From an uncultured Streptococcus sp. (GTDB taxonomy: Bacteria > Bacillota > Bacilli > Lactobacillales > Streptococcaceae): a DNA stretch of 10,146 nucleotides. Under the pieces are notes generated by a model. The model searched no databases. It had not been told where the DNA came from and saw nothing but the letters and a program-made list of their open reading frames with translations. Location: assembly GCF_943912555.1 (NCBI RefSeq), contig NZ_CALTUR010000067.1, forward strand, positions 1-10,146, written 5' to 3'. Shown one piece after another: positions 7,853-10,146 of this stretch. The position numbers and the translations under genes are program-made. Within the stretch, counting starts at the first letter, position 1, and each line of letters opens with the position of its first letter.

Positions 7853-8563
7853 ATGTTAGAGATAAAGAATTTTAGTAAAAGTTATGGGGATAAGAAGGTT
7901 GTGGATAACCTATCTATTTCAGTACAGCCTGGAGATATTTATGGTTTTATTGGAGCAAATGGTGCGGGAAAAGCGTCAACGATAAAGGCAGTTGTCGGTA
8001 TCCATGATTTTGAAGACGGAAGTATAATTATCAACGGTCATTCTATTAAAGAAGAACCTGTTATTTGTAAAAAAATGATGGCGTATATCCCAGATAATCC
8101 AGATTTGTATGAACATATGACAGGATTTCAATATATTAATTTCATTGCTGACTTGTTTGAAATTCCTACAGAAATACGCAGGGAGAGAATCCAAAAATAC
8201 GGTGATTTATTTGATATGACTGAGCATCTTTCGGGGATTATTTCCTCATATTCACATGGAATGAAGCAACGAACAGCCATTATTTCTGCACTTGTACATT
8301 CTCCCAAACTGTTGATTTTAGATGAACCTTTTGTTGGGCTAGATCCCAAAGCAACTTTCCTACTAAAGAAAATTATGCATGAGTGTGTTTCAGATGGAGG
8401 TGCTATTTTCTTTTCAACCCATGTATTGGATGTTGCGGAAAAATTATGTAATAAGATTGCCATTATCAAAAATGGAAAGTTAATTGCAAGTGGCAATACA
8501 GGAGACGTCAAAGGTGATGAATCATTGGAGGCATTTTTCATGGAGGTGCAGGACAATGAGTAA
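7853..8563 (+). CDS. ABC transporter ATP-binding protein with atypical Walker A
   Basis: Predicted cytoplasmic ATPase subunit of an ABC-2 type exporter, 236 residues, with one nucleotide-binding domain. Order of motifs: Walker A region GANGAGKAST (34-43), a Q-loop region reading YIPDNPDLYE (78-87) without glutamine, as is common in EcsA-like relatives, a signature SYSHGMKQR (132-140) in place of LSGGQ, Walker B LLILDEP (153-159) with E158, the D-loop GLDP, and the H-loop histidine H190 in FFSTH. The unusual point is A41: the residue after the Walker A lysine is normally Ser/Thr and binds Mg2+. GGAG at 7841-7844 sets the start. The gene overlaps the permease gene by eight bases, so the two are surely a pair. 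The substrate is unknown. Confidence 0.92.
   Translation: MLEIKNFSKSYGDKKVVDNLSISVQPGDIYGFIGANGAGKASTIKAVVGIHDFEDGSIIINGHSIKEEPVICKKMMAYIPDNPDLYEHMTGFQYINFIADLFEIPTEIRRERIQKYGDLFDMTEHLSGIISSYSHGMKQRTAIISALVHSPKLLILDEPFVGLDPKATFLLKKIMHECVSDGGAIFFSTHVLDVAEKLCNKIAIIKNGKLIASGNTGDVKGDESLEAFFMEVQDNE
8542..8546 (+). promoter_or_regulatory. Ribosome binding site that fixes the permease start
   Basis: GGAGG inside the end of the ATPase gene lies nine bases before ATG 8556. The frame is open back to 8484, but that longer start has no such site and would give an unlikely hydrophilic leader overlapping the ATPase gene by 80 bases. Confidence 0.75.
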
Positions 8564-10115
8564 CATTTGGATACTGCTTAAAGCGCAATTGATTAATTTC
8601 TTTCCTATTAACAAGATTAGAGATTCAGGAAATAAAAAACAAAGTTCAATGGCTATTGCGAGTTTTGGCATAATAACTCTTTCCTTATTTTGCTTTGTTT
8701 ATAATATACTAACAGCGAAAACATTGGTACACGTCGGACAGCAGAACTTGATTCCAGCATATATGGTCTCTGTCTCAAGTTTTTCAATATTATTTTTGAC
8801 AGTATTTTATTCGAATGGCATTTTATTTGGCAGTCGAGATATGGAAATTCTCCTATCCTTACCTGTTAAAAGTTCGTATATTATCACCAGCAAGTTCATG
8901 TTTATGTACTTATTGAATTTTTTAATAGGCTTGATGTTTATGCTTCCGGGTAGAATTGTATGGGGCTTGAACGGAAGTTTAAACCTCCTACAGATTATAT
9001 TGTATTTTACTTCTATAATTTTTGCCCCTTTGATTCCCATGTGTATAGCGGCATGCATGGGACTCGTTATTGTTGTCGCTTCATCTTTTTTTAAAAGAAA
9101 AAATGTTATCTCTCTTATTTTTTCATTTGCGATGCTAGGTATAATTGGATATTTTGCATTATCAGCTTTGCAATCAGGTAATGAAAGTAGTATTGGGGTT
9201 ACTCTGGCTAAGCAAATTACTGGACTGTATCCAATTTCTAGACTATTTATGTCATACTACAATTTTCCAATGTACTATGGGATGGGATTTTATATAGTTC
9301 TTTCAATAGTCGTCTTTTATCTATTTGTCAAAATTGCTTCGTTGAAGTATGGACTACTTAATACACTTGCCAATACAAAATCAAGATATGCTAATGACAA
9401 AGTATCTTATGAAAGAAAATCGGTATTTTTTGCCTTGTATCAAAAAGAACTTGGACGATTTTTAAGTTCTTATATGGCAGTCTTGAATGCTGGGCTTGGA
9501 GTGATTCTTTTATGCGTCTTTAGTATATGTTTCCTGTTTAATTCTGTAGGGCAAATAGGAAATTCTGCAGGAATTGAAAATATAAATGAGTATCTTTCAA
9601 ACTTAGCTCCCGTCTTTATTTCATCTATGCTTTCACTCAGTTGTCCAGCATCTTCATCTATGTCTTTAGAGGGTAAAAATATTTGGATTTTGAAAAGTTC
9701 TCCGGTTAAGGGGAAAATGATTTTAAATGCAAAGATAGCTGTCAATCTTACACTTCATTTGATTGGATATATGATTTCTGTATCTGTATTTATGCTGAAA
9801 CTTGATATGAATCCTATTCAAGTTATGAATCTAGTTATTATTCCTATATGCTACTCCCTTTTTATAACGGTAATCGGCATTTCATTAAATAAAAAATATC
9901 CTAACTATGATTGGGACAGTGAGATGATAGTTGTCAAACAAAGTCTTCCTGTTATTGTAACTGGAATTATTGGTATGATTACGCTTATTACGCCACTTTT
10001 GCTTAATTGGCTGTTTAATCTTCCGATTATATTTGTTTTACAGGTAGTATCAGTAGTTTTATTGGTTATTACAATGGGTGTTTATTTAACAATAAGCAAG
10101 TCAAATTTTATCTAG
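8556..10115 (+). CDS. Large ABC-2 type permease (PF16949-like)
   Basis: A 519-residue integral membrane protein, the presumed partner of the ATPase just upstream. I count about 12 hydrophobic segments (roughly 33-53, 66-88, 113-135, 145-161, 162-178, 184-204, 243-262, 305-327, 352-368, 395-415, 423-442, 465-512 as one long or two segments). DMEILLSLPVKSSYIITSKF (95-114) is the characteristic cytoplasmic stretch of large ABC-2 permeases of this type, and a similar stretch, NIWILKSSPVKGKMILNAK, appears at 375-393, suggesting two repeated halves in one chain. That would let a single permease serve a dimeric ATPase. Size and topology exclude a classical 250-residue ABC-2 half permease. The substrate is unknown. 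AT-rich like its neighbours. Confidence 0.88.
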   Translation: MSNIWILLKAQLINFFPINKIRDSGNKKQSSMAIASFGIITLSLFCFVYNILTAKTLVHVGQQNLIPAYMVSVSSFSILFLTVFYSNGILFGSRDMEILLSLPVKSSYIITSKFMFMYLLNFLIGLMFMLPGRIVWGLNGSLNLLQIILYFTSIIFAPLIPMCIAACMGLVIVVASSFFKRKNVISLIFSFAMLGIIGYFALSALQSGNESSIGVTLAKQITGLYPISRLFMSYYNFPMYYGMGFYIVLSIVVFYLFVKIASLKYGLLNTLANTKSRYANDKVSYERKSVFFALYQKELGRFLSSYMAVLNAGLGVILLCVFSICFLFNSVGQIGNSAGIENINEYLSNLAPVFISSMLSLSCPASSSMSLEGKNIWILKSSPVKGKMILNAKIAVNLTLHLIGYMISVSVFMLKLDMNPIQVMNLVIIPICYSLFITVIGISLNKKYPNYDWDSEMIVVKQSLPVIVTGIIGMITLITPLLLNWLFNLPIIFVLQVVSVVLLVITMGVYLTISKSNFI

Positions 10116-10133
10116 TTAAAGGAGAAAAATAAG

Positions 10134-10146
10134 ATGAAAAACAGAC
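10134..10146 (+). CDS. Start of a further gene in the ABC operon (cut by window end)
   Basis: Only four codons (MKNR) and one base are visible. The ATG lies 18 bases after the permease stop and is served by AAAGGAG (10118-10124) with nine-base spacing, so it very likely continues the same operon. The product cannot be identified. Confidence 0.6.

Noticed and set aside
8484..8555. Longer permease start at 8484
   Set aside because: The extra 24 residues overlap the ATPase gene, are hydrophilic and lack a ribosome site, while ATG 8556 has GGAGG at the right distance.
8128..8556. Minus-strand frame of 142 codons inside the ABC ATPase gene
   Set aside because: It is antisense to a gene with all ABC motifs, has no ribosome site, and its composition is that of a shadow frame.

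Overview
The window looks like a piece of a Streptococcus chromosome of the mitis/pneumoniae group. This rests on protein sequences I recognise (a PrmC tail with NPPY, GlyA, a Pmp23-type wall hydrolase, RlmD/RlmCD), on strong AGGAGG ribosome sites, and on a gene order that, from memory, matches the pneumococcal prfA-prmC-...-glyA-...-rlmD neighbourhood. No database search was possible.

Bases 1 to about 4250 are a tightly packed run of plus-strand housekeeping genes: the 3' part of prmC (release-factor glutamine methylation), a YrdC/TsaC-type threonylcarbamoyl-AMP synthase (tRNA t6A), a GNAT acetyltransferase, glyA (serine hydroxymethyltransferase), a 37-kDa nucleoid-associated protein and the membrane-anchored peptidoglycan hydrolase Pmp23. 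Several neighbours overlap or sit within a few bases of each other, so translational coupling is likely. A secreted DUF1002 protein follows (4318-5292). Next comes a compact junction where a near-consensus extended -10 promoter and a terminator-like hairpin overlap, and then rlmD (5366-6724), a 23S rRNA m5U methyltransferase.

Bases 6725-7125 hold no credible gene but are full of structure. The last 11 codons of rlmD (stop included) and the following ~75 bases recur 206 bases downstream as a diverged copy (about 83% identical by my count). A hairpin just after the stop is kept in both copies by a compensatory base-pair change. A longer stem-loop follows the first copy, and a perfect 11-bp terminator closes the region. 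I read this as a recombination or integration scar at the 3' end of rlmD.

Bases about 7070-10146 are visibly more AT-rich and form an accessory module: a TetR-family regulator, an ABC ATPase, a large PF16949-like ABC permease, and the first codons of one more gene that runs off the window. The regulator's promoter is a perfect TTGACA-17-TATAAT with a 13-bp palindrome over the -35. The same palindrome, identical over 17 bases on the opposite strand, lies directly against the ribosome site of the ABC ATPase gene. The sequence therefore predicts a self-contained TetR-controlled export system, substrate unknown. The ATPase has an odd Walker A motif (GKA instead of GKS/T). The best candidates for something undescribed are this two-operator circuit with its altered ATPase, and the duplicated rlmD 3' end next to it.
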